A DNA stretch of 64,000 bases from Bog-473 sp963742035. GTDB taxonomy: Bacteria > Actinomycetota > Acidimicrobiia > Acidimicrobiales > RAAP-2. The first letter of the stretch is position 1, and each line of letters starts with the position of its first letter. The stretch covers positions 62,001 through 126,000 of the forward strand of contig CAVUKH010000005.1 of assembly GCA_963742035.1 (NCBI GenBank). Direction: 5' to 3'. Made by a program: the position numbers and the translations under genes. Positions 46,329-55,490 of this stretch are shown piece by piece. Under the pieces are notes generated by a model. That model was not told where the DNA came from. It ran no database searches and was given only the letters and a program-made list of their open reading frames with translations.

Positions 46329-46787
46329 TCAGGGGGCCGGGGGCGACGGGTCCGCCCGATCCTCGAGGTCGGTGCCCAGCCGGGCCGCCGCCTCGGCCAG
46401 CACGTCCTGGCCGGCCACCAGTGCCGCCAGGTCGCCGCGCACGCGCACGCGCCCCGCGGCCAGCGCGTCCGCCGGGTCGAGCTCCCCTCGGGCCATGGCC
46501 AGGGCTTCGGTGTAGCCGAGCACGATGGTCGCCGTGCCCCCCACCGTCGCGGTGCCATCGAGGGCCAGGCGGGCGCGGCCCTCGGCCACGGTGAGGACGA
46601 GGTGGACGTCACCGCCTCCCGCCTGCACGTCCTCGGGCACCCCGGTCACCACCTGGACCACGGTGAAGCGGCCGTCCGCCGCGGCCAGCGAGCCCGTCCC
46701 GGCCGCGGCAATGGCGTCGCTGAGGTCGAGCACGCCCAGTGCGGCGTCGAAGGAGTCCACCCACGCGGGCGAGAGGTAGCGGGGCAT
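46329..46787 (-). CDS. SCP2 sterol-transfer-like protein
   Basis: 152 aa. The pattern TVVQVVTGVPEDVQAGGGDV, VHLVLTVAEGRARLALDGTA and YTEALAMARGELDPADALAA, followed by RVRVRGDLAALVA, matches the SCP2-like lipid-binding fold common in actinobacteria. Such proteins bind acyl or steroid-like ligands. It is directly upstream of the SDR gene on the same strand and about 80 bases downstream of sdhB. Confidence 0.7.
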   Translation of the reverse strand: MPRYLSPAWVDSFDAALGVLDLSDAIAAAGTGSLAAADGRFTVVQVVTGVPEDVQAGGGDVHLVLTVAEGRARLALDGTATVGGTATIVLGYTEALAMARGELDPADALAAGRVRVRGDLAALVAGQDVLAEAAARLGTDLEDRADPSPPAP

Positions 46788-46866
46788 GGCGAGAGTCTGC
46801 TCGCGTCGGAGCCGGCGCGGGAGGCGACCGGGCGATCCACGCTGGGACTGCCGGCCGGCGCTCCGA

Positions 46867-47682
46867 TCAGCCGGCGGCGGCCTCTTCGGCCGACTTCTTC
46901 GAACGCCCTGAGATCTTGCGCCCCAGCCAGGCCACCGGGTCGTAGCGGGCGTCGACCACGCGCTCCTTCATCGGGATGATGCCGTTGTCCGTGATTTTGA
47001 TGTGCTCGGGGCACACCTCGGTGCAGCACTTGGTGATGTTGCACATGCCCAGGCCTCGGTCGTGCGCCAGCTCGCGCCGGTCGTTGACGTCGAGCGGGTG
47101 CATCTCGAGCTCGGCGAAGCGGATGAAGAAGCGCGGCCCCGCGTACTTGGGCTTGTTGTCCTCGTGGTCACGGATGACGTGGCAGACGTCCTGGCACATG
47201 AAGCACTCGATGCACTTGCGGAACTCCTGGCCGCGCTCCACGTCGATCTGCATCATGCGGTAGCCGCCCTCGGGCTCGGGACCGGGCTTGAAGGCCGGCA
47301 CCGTCTTGGCCACCTCGTAGTTGAACGAGACGTCGGTGACGAGGTCGCGGATGATGGGGAACGTCTTCATCGGCGCCACCGTGACGGGCTCGCCCTCGGG
47401 CAGCGTGTCCATGCGCGTCATGCACATGAGCCGGGGCAGGCCGTTGATCTCCGCCGAGCACGACCCGCACTTGCCGGCCTTGCAGTTCCAGCGGCAGGCC
47501 AGGTCCGGCGCGTCGGAGGCCTGAATGCGGTGGATGACGTCGAGCACCACCTCGCCCTCGACGGCGGGCATCACGTAGTCGGTGAACTCGCCCCCTTCGT
47601 CGTCCCCCCGCCAGACCCGCATGGTCACGGTGGCGTCCGCCGCGGCCGCGGCCGTCTCGGTACCTGTCTGCGTGTCGGTCAT
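46867..47682 (-). CDS. sdhB: Succinate dehydrogenase iron-sulfur subunit
   Basis: 271 aa from the ATG at 47682. The 2Fe-2S site is CRWNCKAGKCGSCSAEING with the later Cys in LMCMTRM; the 4Fe-4S/3Fe-4S sites are CIECFMCQDVCHV and CNITKCCTEVCPEHI. It passes electrons from SdhA to the membrane anchor. The gene starts 2 bases after the sdhA stop. The first ~20 residues are a Thr/Ala-rich extension. Confidence 0.95.
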   Translation of the reverse strand: MTDTQTGTETAAAAADATVTMRVWRGDDEGGEFTDYVMPAVEGEVVLDVIHRIQASDAPDLACRWNCKAGKCGSCSAEINGLPRLMCMTRMDTLPEGEPVTVAPMKTFPIIRDLVTDVSFNYEVAKTVPAFKPGPEPEGGYRMMQIDVERGQEFRKCIECFMCQDVCHVIRDHEDNKPKYAGPRFFIRFAELEMHPLDVNDRRELAHDRGLGMCNITKCCTEVCPEHIKITDNGIIPMKERVVDARYDPVAWLGRKISGRSKKSAEEAAAG

Positions 47683-47684
47683 GG

Positions 47685-49505
47685 CTACTTGGCCTCCTCG
47701 AACAGTGCGGCCAGCTCCGCCGGCATGACCGGCAGCGGCTCGGGTGTGATGGCGATCGGCGCCAGGTACCCGTGCTCGTCGGTCTGGCGCTGGACGAAGT
47801 TGACCTTGCCCATCTCGGGGTCGGGCCCCGGGTAGTCCTCCCGCGTGTGGCCGCCCCGGGACTCCTTGCGGTTGAGCGCCCCCTGCGCCACGGCGATCGA
47901 CGTCGTGATCATGGAGGGCAGGTCGGTCGCCAGGTTCCAGCCCGGGTTGTAGGCCCGACCACCCTTCACCTGCACCTTGGACGTGTGCTCCTTGAGCTCC
48001 TCCAGTTTGGTGAGCGCCTCTTCGAGCTCGGGCCCGGTGCGGATGATGCCGACCAACGCCTGCATCGTCTCCTGCAGCTCCTCGTGGACGTCGTAGGGGT
48101 TGAACCCGTCCTCGCGCCCGAACGGGGCGAACGCATCGTCGATCACCGAGGCGACCTCCGCCGCGTCGACGTTGGGCGATCCGGTGCGGCCCTCCGCGAA
48201 GTCGGCCGCGCCGATGCCGGCCCGGCGTCCGAAGACGATCAGGTCCGACAGCGAGTTGCCGCCCAGACGGTTGGCCCCGTGCATGCCGCCCGACACCTCG
48301 CCGATGGCGAACAGGCCCGGCACCGTGGCCGCCTGCGTCTCCGCGTCCACGCGCACGCCACCCATCATGTAGTGACAGGTGGGACCGACCTCCATGGGGC
48401 CGGCGGTGATGTCGACGCCGGCCAGCTCCATGAACTGGTGGTACATGGACGGGAGCCGGCGCCGGATGTACTCGGGCGTGCGGCGCGAGGCGATGTCGAG
48501 GAAGACGCCGCCGTGCGGGCTGCCCCGACCGGCCTTGACCTCCGAGTTGATGGCCCGGGCCACTTCGTCGCGGGGCAGCAGGTCCGGCGTGCGCCGGTAG
48601 TTGATGTGGTCGTCGTACCAGGCGTCGGCCTCTTCCTCGGTCTCCGCCGTCTCGGCCCGGAACATGTCGGCCACGTAGTTGAACATGAAGCGCGTGCCTT
48701 CGGAGTTGCGCAGCACGCCGCCGTCGCCGCGCACGCCCTCGGTGACGAGGATGCCGCGCACCGAGAGCGGCCACACCATGCCGGTCGGGTGGAACTGCAC
48801 GCACTCCATGTCGATGACGTCGGCGCCGGCCCAGATGGCCATGGCGTGGCCGTCGCCGACGGACTCCCACGAGTTCGACGTGTACTTCCACGACTTGCCG
48901 ATGGAGCCCGTGGCGAGGACGAACGCCTTGGCGGTGAAGAGGACCATTTCGCCGGTCGGGCGCCGATATCCCACCGCACCGGAAATGCGGCCCTCGGCGT
49001 CTGGGAGGAGGCGCAGGATTTTGGTCTCCATGAAGACGTCGGTGCCCATGGAGACGACCTTCTGCTGCAGCGTGCGGATGAGCTCCAGCCCGGTGCGGTC
49101 GCCGACGTGGGCCAGGCGGGCGTAGCGGTGCCCCCCGAAGTCGCGCTGGGTGATGCGCCCGTCCTTGGTGCGGTCGAACAGCGCGCCCCAGCGCTCGAGC
49201 TCGTACACCCGGTCGGGCGCTTCCTGGGCGTGGATCTGCGCCATGCGCCAGTTGTTGAGCATCTTGCCGCCGCGCATGGTGTCGCGGAAGTGCACCTGCC
49301 AGTTGTCCTCGGGCCACACGTGACCCATGGCGGCCGCCATGCCGCCCTCGGCCATGACCGTGTGCGCCTTACCGAGCAGCGACTTGCAGACGAGCGCCAC
49401 GCGCAGGCCGCGCTCCTTCGCCTCAATGGCGGCGCGCAGGCCGGAGCCGCCGGCGCCGATGATGATGACGTCGTAGTCGTAGGTCTCGAAGTCGGACGTG
49501 GGCAT
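47685..49505 (-). CDS. sdhA: Succinate dehydrogenase flavoprotein subunit
   Basis: 606 aa from the ATG at 49505, chosen because it sits just after the sdhC stop; an in-frame start further up adds a shadow extension. Visible are DVIIIGAGGSGLRAAIEA (FAD loop), the flavin-linking HTVMAEGGMAAAMG, the substrate loop FHPTGM and the HYMMGGVRVD and SGGMHGANRLGGNSLSDL blocks. It oxidises succinate to fumarate with covalent FAD in the TCA cycle and respiratory chain. Confidence 0.96.
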   Translation of the reverse strand: MPTSDFETYDYDVIIIGAGGSGLRAAIEAKERGLRVALVCKSLLGKAHTVMAEGGMAAAMGHVWPEDNWQVHFRDTMRGGKMLNNWRMAQIHAQEAPDRVYELERWGALFDRTKDGRITQRDFGGHRYARLAHVGDRTGLELIRTLQQKVVSMGTDVFMETKILRLLPDAEGRISGAVGYRRPTGEMVLFTAKAFVLATGSIGKSWKYTSNSWESVGDGHAMAIWAGADVIDMECVQFHPTGMVWPLSVRGILVTEGVRGDGGVLRNSEGTRFMFNYVADMFRAETAETEEEADAWYDDHINYRRTPDLLPRDEVARAINSEVKAGRGSPHGGVFLDIASRRTPEYIRRRLPSMYHQFMELAGVDITAGPMEVGPTCHYMMGGVRVDAETQAATVPGLFAIGEVSGGMHGANRLGGNSLSDLIVFGRRAGIGAADFAEGRTGSPNVDAAEVASVIDDAFAPFGREDGFNPYDVHEELQETMQALVGIIRTGPELEEALTKLEELKEHTSKVQVKGGRAYNPGWNLATDLPSMITTSIAVAQGALNRKESRGGHTREDYPGPDPEMGKVNFVQRQTDEHGYLAPIAITPEPLPVMPAELAALFEEAK

Positions 49506-49509
49506 CGGC

Positions 49510-50337
49510 CTAGAAGTGGAAGCCGGGGTCGTGGATGGTCCCGCTGGCGACCAGCCGCACGTAGAGGTCGCACAGGGCGACACCGAAGAGGCTGATCCAG
49601 GCGAAGCGCATGTGGCGCGCGTTGAGCGGGGTGACGAACTTCCAGAGCTTGTGGCGGGTCGGGTGCTTGGCGAACGACTTCACCTGCCCGCCGCAGAAGT
49701 GCCGGCAGGCGTGGCACGACAAGGAGTACAGCCACAGGAAGGCGGCGTTGGCGCACAGGACGAGCGTGCCGACGCTGATGCCGATGCCGAGGCCCGGCTG
49801 GCGGAAGGCGAGGATGGCGTCGTAGGTGAGGATGCAGTTGAAAAGCAGCAGGATCCAGAAGAAGTAGCGATGGATGTTCTGCAGGATCAGCGGGAAGCGC
49901 GTCTCGCCGCTGTAGTTGCCGTGGGCGTCGGCCACCCCGCAGGCCGGGGGCGACAGCCAGAAGGACCGGTAGTACGCCTTGCGGTAGTAGTAGCAGGTGA
50001 GGCGGAAGCCCAGCGGGAAGATCAGGATCAGCAGCGCCGGCGAGTAGTTCCAGAACGGGAGCGTCCCGAAGGTGTGGCTCCCCGGCACACAGCTGTTGGC
50101 GATGCAGGGCGAGTAGAAGGGCGAGATCAGGTCGCGGTGCAGATCGGCGCCGGCGTAGTAGTTCTTCCCGACGAAGGCGGCCCACGTCGAGTAGATGACG
50201 AAGGCCAGCAGGATGCTGGCGGTGATGACGGGTTCGACCCACCAGCCGTCCTTGCGCAGGGTTGGCACGTCCGGCCCGCCCCGGGGCGCCCCGATCACCA
50301 CCGGCGTCGTGGTCGCGCTCTCGACTGTGGTCGTCAC
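49510..50337 (-). CDS. sdhC: Succinate dehydrogenase membrane anchor (Sdh1-type)
   Basis: About 275 aa from the GTG at 50337, which has GAGGAGG 5-11 nt upstream; the in-frame ATG 24 bases earlier lacks one. Around five helices carry His residues (NIHRYFFWILLLF, SLSCHACRHFCGG) for haem or quinone binding. Its size and single-gene anchor fit the actinobacterial Sdh1 enzyme. The order sdhC-sdhA-sdhB and 2-4 base spacing make one operon, divergent from the LysR gene. Confidence 0.88.
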   Translation of the reverse strand: MTTTVESATTTPVVIGAPRGGPDVPTLRKDGWWVEPVITASILLAFVIYSTWAAFVGKNYYAGADLHRDLISPFYSPCIANSCVPGSHTFGTLPFWNYSPALLILIFPLGFRLTCYYYRKAYYRSFWLSPPACGVADAHGNYSGETRFPLILQNIHRYFFWILLLFNCILTYDAILAFRQPGLGIGISVGTLVLCANAAFLWLYSLSCHACRHFCGGQVKSFAKHPTRHKLWKFVTPLNARHMRFAWISLFGVALCDLYVRLVASGTIHDPGFHF

Positions 50338-50433
50338 TCGATCCTCCTCGGTGCCCAGCAAAGCCCCAGGTCCGGGTCCAGCGGTACCCTACGGTCCACC
50401 TGGTAACAGGTCAAAGACATAAAGAGCATGAAG

Positions 50434-50454
50434 ATCAGAGCGATAAGCTCTGAT
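50434..50454. promoter_or_regulatory. Perfect 8-bp dyad between sdhC and lysR
   Basis: ATCAGAGC (50434-50441) and GCTCTGAT (50447-50454) are perfect inverted repeats around GATAA, ending 2 bases before the LysR start codon. A second short dyad CCTG-GTAA-CAGG lies at 50399-50410. The position suits autorepression by the LysR protein and possible control of sdhCAB. Confidence 0.6.
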
Positions 50455-50456
50455 GC

Positions 50457-51374
50457 GTGCAGCTGCACCAGCTCTCCTACGCCCTCGCCGTAGCGGAAGA
50501 GCGCAGCTTCACCCGGGCCGCCTCCCGCCTGCACCTGGCCCAGCCCTCGCTGTCGCGCCAGGTACGTCTGCTCGAGCACGACCTCGGCGTGGTGCTCTTC
50601 AACCGGGGACCGGGTCAGGGCCCCGTCACCCTCACCCCCGACGGGGCCGCGCTGCTGCCCTTCATGCAACGGGTGCTGGCCGACGTGGAGGCCACCGGGG
50701 CGGAGGCCCGGGCCCTGTCGGGCATGGCCCGGGGGCGCCTGTCCGTCGGGGCCACCCCGAGCCTGATCACGAGCGCGCTGGCGCCGGCCCTGGTGGCCTT
50801 CCACGGCAGCCATCCGGGCATCGACCTGTCGGTGGTGGAAGCGGGGTCGCACCAGCTGGTCCCCCAGGTGGCGGCGGGCGAGGTCGACCTGGCCCTGGTG
50901 GTCCTGCCCGTGACCGATCCGCTCGTCGTCACCACTCCGCTGTTCGACGACCCGCTCGTGCTCGCCACCGCGCCCGACCACCCCTTCGCGGGCCGGCGGC
51001 GGGTCCGGGTGCGCGATCTCGACGGGCTCGACCTGGTGATGTTCCGGGAGGGGTACGACCTGCGCGCCGTGACGTTGTCCGCCTGCCAGGAGGCGGGAGT
51101 CGAGCCGCATCTCGTCAGCGAGGGGGCCGAGATGGCGGGTGTGCTGTCCTTCGTGGCGGCCGGGCTCGGTGCGGCCGTGGTGCCGGCCATCGCGCTGCCG
51201 ACCGACGGCTCGCTGGTCGGGATCCCGTTCGCCGCGCCCACGCTCAGCCGCACCGTCGCCCTGGCCCAGCGGGGTGACCGCGCCCTGGCGCGCCCGGCGC
51301 GGGCGCTGGCGGAGCATTTGCTGGGGCACCGACCGCCCGGATCCGCTGCTCCGACCCCGGAGCCCGGGGTTTAG
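50457..51374 (+). CDS. LysR-family transcriptional regulator
   Basis: 305 aa from a GTG. The N-terminal winged helix reads LHQLSYALAVAEERSFTRAA, then SRLHLAQPSLSRQVRLLE, ending in the usual LGVVLFNR. The C-terminal co-inducer domain has LSVGATPSLITSALAPAL, VDLALVVLP and GVLSFVAAGLGAAVVPA. It is divergent from the sdh operon by 119 bases with a perfect dyad, so control of sdh is likely but unproven. The inducer is unknown. Confidence 0.9.
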   Translation: MQLHQLSYALAVAEERSFTRAASRLHLAQPSLSRQVRLLEHDLGVVLFNRGPGQGPVTLTPDGAALLPFMQRVLADVEATGAEARALSGMARGRLSVGATPSLITSALAPALVAFHGSHPGIDLSVVEAGSHQLVPQVAAGEVDLALVVLPVTDPLVVTTPLFDDPLVLATAPDHPFAGRRRVRVRDLDGLDLVMFREGYDLRAVTLSACQEAGVEPHLVSEGAEMAGVLSFVAAGLGAAVVPAIALPTDGSLVGIPFAAPTLSRTVALAQRGDRALARPARALAEHLLGHRPPGSAAPTPEPGV

Positions 51375-51383
51375 GCTTCGTCC

Positions 51384-52862
51384 ATGGACGGCCCTTCCCC
51401 TCTCGACGACCCCTCTGCGACCCCGCTCCCCGGCGGCCTCAAGCCCCCGGCCGACCTGCCCGGATCGATCGCCGACCTGCGCGCCGCGGGCTGGGAATCG
51501 GTGCCGGTGGCCGAGGAGATGCGGCGCAACACGGCCAAGCGCATTGCGGCGGGCACGTCGCTCGTGCCCGGCGTGCTCGGTTTCGAGGACACCGTGGTGC
51601 CCCAGCTCGAGAACGCCATCCTGGCCGGTCACGACATCATCCTGCTGGGCGAGCGGGGCCAGGCCAAGACACGGGTGATCCGCTCCTTGGTCGGGCTGCT
51701 CGACGAGTGGATGCCGATCGTCGCCGGCTCCGAGATCAACGACGACCCCTACAACCCGGTCTCGCGCTACGCCCTCGACCGCGTCGAGGAGCTGGGTGAC
51801 GCCACGCCGGTCGCCTGGGTCCACCGCTCCCAGCGCTACGGGGAGAAGCTGGCCACCCCGGACACCTCCATCGCCGACCTCATCGGTGAAGTCGACCCAA
51901 TCAAAATCGCCGAGGGCCGGTACCTGAGCGACGAGCTGGCGCTGCACTACGGCCTGATCCCGCGCGTCAACCGCGGCATCTTCGCCATCAACGAGCTGCC
52001 GGACCTCTCCGAGCGCATTCAGGTCGGGCTGCTCAACATCCTCGAGGAGCGCGACGTGCAGATCCGCGGTCACCGCATCCGGCTGCCGCTCGACATCACG
52101 CTCGTCGCCACGGCCAACCCGGAGGACTACACCAACCGCGGCCGCATCATCACGCCGCTCAAGGACCGCTTCGGCGCGCAGATCCGCACCCACTACCCGT
52201 TCGAGACCATGACCGAGGTCAGGATCATGGAGGGCGAGGCCGACCTGCCGACCGCGGGCGTGCCGGTCACCGTGCCCCCGTTCATGAAGGAGGTGGTGGC
52301 CGAAATCAGCCAGCTCGCCCGGCGCAGCACCCATCTCAACCAGCGCAGCGGCGTCTCGGTCCGCCTCTCCATCGCCAACTACGAGACGCTGGTCGCCTCC
52401 GCCGTCCGTCGGGCCCTGCGCACCGGCGAGCCGGTGGCGGTGCCGCGCATCAGCGACCTCTCGGCCCTCGTGCCGTCGACCCAGGGGAAGATTGAGGTCG
52501 AGGCCATGGAGGAGGGTCACGAGGACGAGGTGGTGGCCCAGCTGGTGGCCGCCGCCACCCTGGCCGTCTTCCGTCGCCGGGTCACGCTGGACGACCCGCA
52601 GTCGATTGTGGCCGCCTTCCACGAGCAGGTCGTCGTGCACGTGGGCGACGACCTGCCCTCCTCGGCCTACCTGGCCGTCCTGGCCGACGTGCCCGAGTTG
52701 GAGCCGCCGACCCGCAAGCTGGCCGGTCCCGAGGCGGCCGAGGCCGAGTCGCCCGCGCTGATGGCCAGTGCCCTGGAGTTCCTCCTCGAGGGGCTGCACC
52801 TGACCAAGCGGTTGAACAAGGACGCGTCCGGGGCACGCGCCCTCTACCGCGGGCGCAAGTAA
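51384..52862 (+). CDS. MoxR/Mg-chelatase-type AAA+ ATPase
   Basis: 492 aa. Walker A is LLGERGQAKTRVIRSL, Walker B FAINELPDLSERIQVGLLNI and sensor 1 LVATANPEDYTNRG, with the arginine-rich RGRIITPLKDRFGAQI after. These AAA+ proteins work with a VWA partner to insert metals or remodel proteins. The VWA gene begins 24 bases downstream, confirming the pair. Chelatase activity is not implied: no tetrapyrrole genes are nearby. Confidence 0.85.
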   Translation: MDGPSPLDDPSATPLPGGLKPPADLPGSIADLRAAGWESVPVAEEMRRNTAKRIAAGTSLVPGVLGFEDTVVPQLENAILAGHDIILLGERGQAKTRVIRSLVGLLDEWMPIVAGSEINDDPYNPVSRYALDRVEELGDATPVAWVHRSQRYGEKLATPDTSIADLIGEVDPIKIAEGRYLSDELALHYGLIPRVNRGIFAINELPDLSERIQVGLLNILEERDVQIRGHRIRLPLDITLVATANPEDYTNRGRIITPLKDRFGAQIRTHYPFETMTEVRIMEGEADLPTAGVPVTVPPFMKEVVAEISQLARRSTHLNQRSGVSVRLSIANYETLVASAVRRALRTGEPVAVPRISDLSALVPSTQGKIEVEAMEEGHEDEVVAQLVAAATLAVFRRRVTLDDPQSIVAAFHEQVVVHVGDDLPSSAYLAVLADVPELEPPTRKLAGPEAAEAESPALMASALEFLLEGLHLTKRLNKDASGARALYRGRK

Positions 52863-52886
52863 GCCCGCAGGAAGCACGGCACGCCC

Positions 52887-54893
52887 ATGAGCGCCCGCTA
52901 CGACTATTCGGAATGGGACGGCACGCAGGAATTCGCCGACCTCGACCCCGACGACCTGTTGGCCGGCCTCACCGACGACCTCCTGGCCGGGGGTGACCTC
53001 GACGACGCACTGCGGCGACTGCTGCGCAGCGGCTTCCGCAATGCCGACGGGGAGCAGGTCCCCGGATTGCGCGACATGCTCGAGCAGTTGCGGCGTCGGC
53101 GGGCCGAGATGCTGGCCGAGGGCGACCCGGACGGCCGCATGGCCGAGCTCACCCGTCAGCTCGACGAGATAGAGCAGGACGAGCGCGCCGCCATCGACGA
53201 GTTGGTCGAGGAAGCGCACGGCTCGGGTGACCAACGCCGCTCCGAGGTGACCGACGACGTCGCCACCGAGCGCCGCATGGCGCTCGACCTCCAACCGGAC
53301 GACCCGGCCGGGCGCGTCAGCAGCCTGCAGCACTACGACTTCGTCTCCTCCGAGGCGCGCGAGCGCTTCGAGGAGCTGGTCGAGGAGCTCCGGCGCGAGA
53401 TGGCGGACACCTTCTTCGAGGGTGCCTCCGACGCGCTGTCCAACATGGACGCCGAGCAGATGCAGCGCATGCGCGACGCCTACGACGCGCTGAACACCAT
53501 GCTCGAGCAGCGCGAGCGCGGGGACGACCTCGACCCGACGTTCGAGGAGTTCATGGCGCAGTTCGGCGACATGTTCCCGGGCAACCCGCAGAGCCTCGAC
53601 GAGCTCCTGGAGCAACTGGCCGAGCGCATGGCCGCCGCCCAGGCGGTGTGGAATTCCATGAGCCCCGAGCAACAGGCGCAGCTGCGGAGCCTGATGGACT
53701 CGGTGCTCGAGGACATGGACCTGCGCTGGCAGGTGGAGCGCCTGGCCCAGAACCTCCAGCGCGCCGTGCCCGATGCCGGCTGGCAGAAGTCCTACGACTT
53801 CAACGGCGAGGGCCCCATGGGGCTCAGCCAGGCCACCGACCTGGCCACCCAGCTGGGCCAGCTCGATCGTATGGAGGAGGTCCTGCAGTCGGCCTCGACC
53901 CCGGCGGCGCTGGGTGAGATCGACCTGGACCAGGTGCGCCAGCACATGGGCGAGGACGCGGCGCGGGCGCTCGACCGCCTGGCCAACCTGACCAAGTCGC
54001 TGGCCGACGCCGGGCTGATCGAACAACACGGCGGGCGCATTGAGCTGACGCCCCAGGGCGTGCGGCGCCTGGGTCAGAAGGCGCTGGCCGACCTCTTCGG
54101 CCAGATCAACAAGGACCGCATCGGTGACCACTCCGCGCTGCGCACCGGGACCGGGCACGACCGTGAGGAGACGACGAAGACCTACGAGTACGGGGACCCC
54201 CTCAACCTGCACCTGTCCACCACGGTGCACAACGCGGTGCGCCGGGGCGGCTCGGGCGTACCCGTGCGTCTCACGCCCGAGGACTTCGAGGTGGTCGAGG
54301 TCGAGGCGCTGAGCCGCTCGGCCACGGTGCTGGCCGTCGACCTCTCCATGTCGATGCCCATGCGGGACAACTTCGTACCGGCCAAGCGCATGGCCATGGC
54401 CCTGCAGACCCTCATCTCGTCGAAATTCCCCCGCGACTATCTCGGGATCGTCGGCTTCTCCGAGATCGCCCGCGAGATACGGCCCGACGAGGTGCCGACG
54501 GCCATGTGGGACTACGTCTACGGCACCAACCTGCAGCACGCGCTGGCCCTGGGCCGCCGCATGCTGGCGCACGAGCACGGGACCAAGCAGATCATCGTCG
54601 TCACCGACGGCGAGCCGACGGCGCACATCGACGACGTCGGCGAGGTCTGGTTCAACTACCCGCCGATCCCCGAGACACTGCGGCGGACGATGGCCGAGGT
54701 CATCCGTTGCACCCGGGCCGGCATCGTCATCAACACGTTCGCCCTCGACCTGCAGCGCACCCACTACCCCTTCGTGGAGCAGATCGCCCGAGTCAACGGT
54801 GGCCGCACCTTCTACACGACACCAGACGCGCTGGGCGGCTACGTGCTGGTCGACTTCCTTCAGCACCGCCGGGTCCTGCGTCCCGCCGGTTAG
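52887..54893 (+). CDS. VWA-domain protein paired with the AAA+ ATPase
   Basis: 668 aa. The first ~430 residues are charged and helical (LRDMLEQLRRRRAEMLAEGD, then LEELVEE-type coils). The C-terminal ~220 form a von Willebrand A domain whose metal-ion site is complete: VLAVDLSMSMP (DxSxS), YGTNLQHAL (Thr) and VVTDGEPTA (Asp). In MoxR systems this partner presents the target to the ATPase. It ends about 290 bases before whiB. Confidence 0.85.
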   Translation: MSARYDYSEWDGTQEFADLDPDDLLAGLTDDLLAGGDLDDALRRLLRSGFRNADGEQVPGLRDMLEQLRRRRAEMLAEGDPDGRMAELTRQLDEIEQDERAAIDELVEEAHGSGDQRRSEVTDDVATERRMALDLQPDDPAGRVSSLQHYDFVSSEARERFEELVEELRREMADTFFEGASDALSNMDAEQMQRMRDAYDALNTMLEQRERGDDLDPTFEEFMAQFGDMFPGNPQSLDELLEQLAERMAAAQAVWNSMSPEQQAQLRSLMDSVLEDMDLRWQVERLAQNLQRAVPDAGWQKSYDFNGEGPMGLSQATDLATQLGQLDRMEEVLQSASTPAALGEIDLDQVRQHMGEDAARALDRLANLTKSLADAGLIEQHGGRIELTPQGVRRLGQKALADLFGQINKDRIGDHSALRTGTGHDREETTKTYEYGDPLNLHLSTTVHNAVRRGGSGVPVRLTPEDFEVVEVEALSRSATVLAVDLSMSMPMRDNFVPAKRMAMALQTLISSKFPRDYLGIVGFSEIAREIRPDEVPTAMWDYVYGTNLQHALALGRRMLAHEHGTKQIIVVTDGEPTAHIDDVGEVWFNYPPIPETLRRTMAEVIRCTRAGIVINTFALDLQRTHYPFVEQIARVNGGRTFYTTPDALGGYVLVDFLQHRRVLRPAG

Positions 54894-55106
54894 GCACCGG
54901 CCCGCCCGGTTCGGGCAGTTCCGGGCCTCATTCGGGGCCTTCGGACCCCGCCGGGCGAATTCCTCGGAGAAATCGGGCCCGCGAGCCCGGAGTGGCCTGA
55001 AACAGGCTCTCAACTGGGTTTTCGCACACGATGGACGCCCGGTTCGAGGCTGCACCACGCACAATTCGTGCCTGGAGCAGCCAATTTCCCCTTGCGCCAG
55101 GGGGGT

Positions 55107-55149
55107 GTGTAGTGAAAGATGGCAGGACTACACCGCTGTAACTACACCG
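55107..55149 (+). promoter_or_regulatory. Repeated ACTACACCG elements upstream of whiB
   Basis: ACTACACCG occurs at 55127-55135 and again at 55141-55149, and its inverted partner GTGTAGT at 55107-55113. The spacing of 14 (55127 to 55141) and the position 34-76 bases ahead of the GTG at 55183 suit an operator. No other function for these bases is seen; the rest of 54894-55182 holds no gene. Confidence 0.5.
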
Positions 55150-55182
55150 ATGCCACCTGAGGCGAGAAGGGGGGCGAACCCA

Positions 55183-55470
55183 GTGCCAGTTGACATAGTC
55201 ACCACGCTCTACGGTCGCCAGGAACGAAGCTGGCAGTTGCAGGCCAACTGCATGGGGGTCGACCCCGACCTGTTCTTCCCGGAGCGCGGCGCGTCCACCC
55301 GCGAGGCCAAGGAGGTCTGCCGAGGGTGTGTCGTGCGTGAGGACTGCCTCGAGTACGCCTTGGCCAACGGCGAGAAGTTCGGCATCTGGGGCGGCATGAG
55401 CGAGCGGGAACGCCGCCGCCTGCGCCGGGCCCGCGCCCTGGCCCGTCGGGACGTGGTCAGCGCCTCCTGA
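55183..55470 (+). CDS. WhiB-family iron-sulfur transcription factor
   Basis: 95 aa from the GTG at 55183, supported by the purine run AAGGGGGG at 55168-55175; an in-frame ATG at 55150 would add 11 residues. Four cluster Cys are present: QANCMGVDPDLFFPE, then EVCRGCVVREDCLEYAL. The GIWGGMSERERRRLRR turn and basic tail complete the WhiB pattern. It looks closest to the WhiB2/WhmD type tied to cell division and sporulation, but I cannot be sure. Confidence 0.92.
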   Translation: MPVDIVTTLYGRQERSWQLQANCMGVDPDLFFPERGASTREAKEVCRGCVVREDCLEYALANGEKFGIWGGMSERERRRLRRARALARRDVVSAS

Positions 55471-55490
55471 GGAGGGCCACCTCTTCAGCC

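Noticed and set aside
46867..49317. 816-codon frame covering sdhB and part of sdhA as one fusion
   Set aside because: The upstream two thirds are a shadow of sdhA in another frame; sdhB has its own ATG just after the sdhA stop.
50334..55064. Very long minus-strand open frame (over 1,500 codons) across lysR, the AAA+ ATPase and the VWA gene
   Set aside because: It lies opposite three well-supported genes and its translation is low-complexity His/Val/Gly/Arg sequence; strong GC codon bias leaves few stops in that frame.
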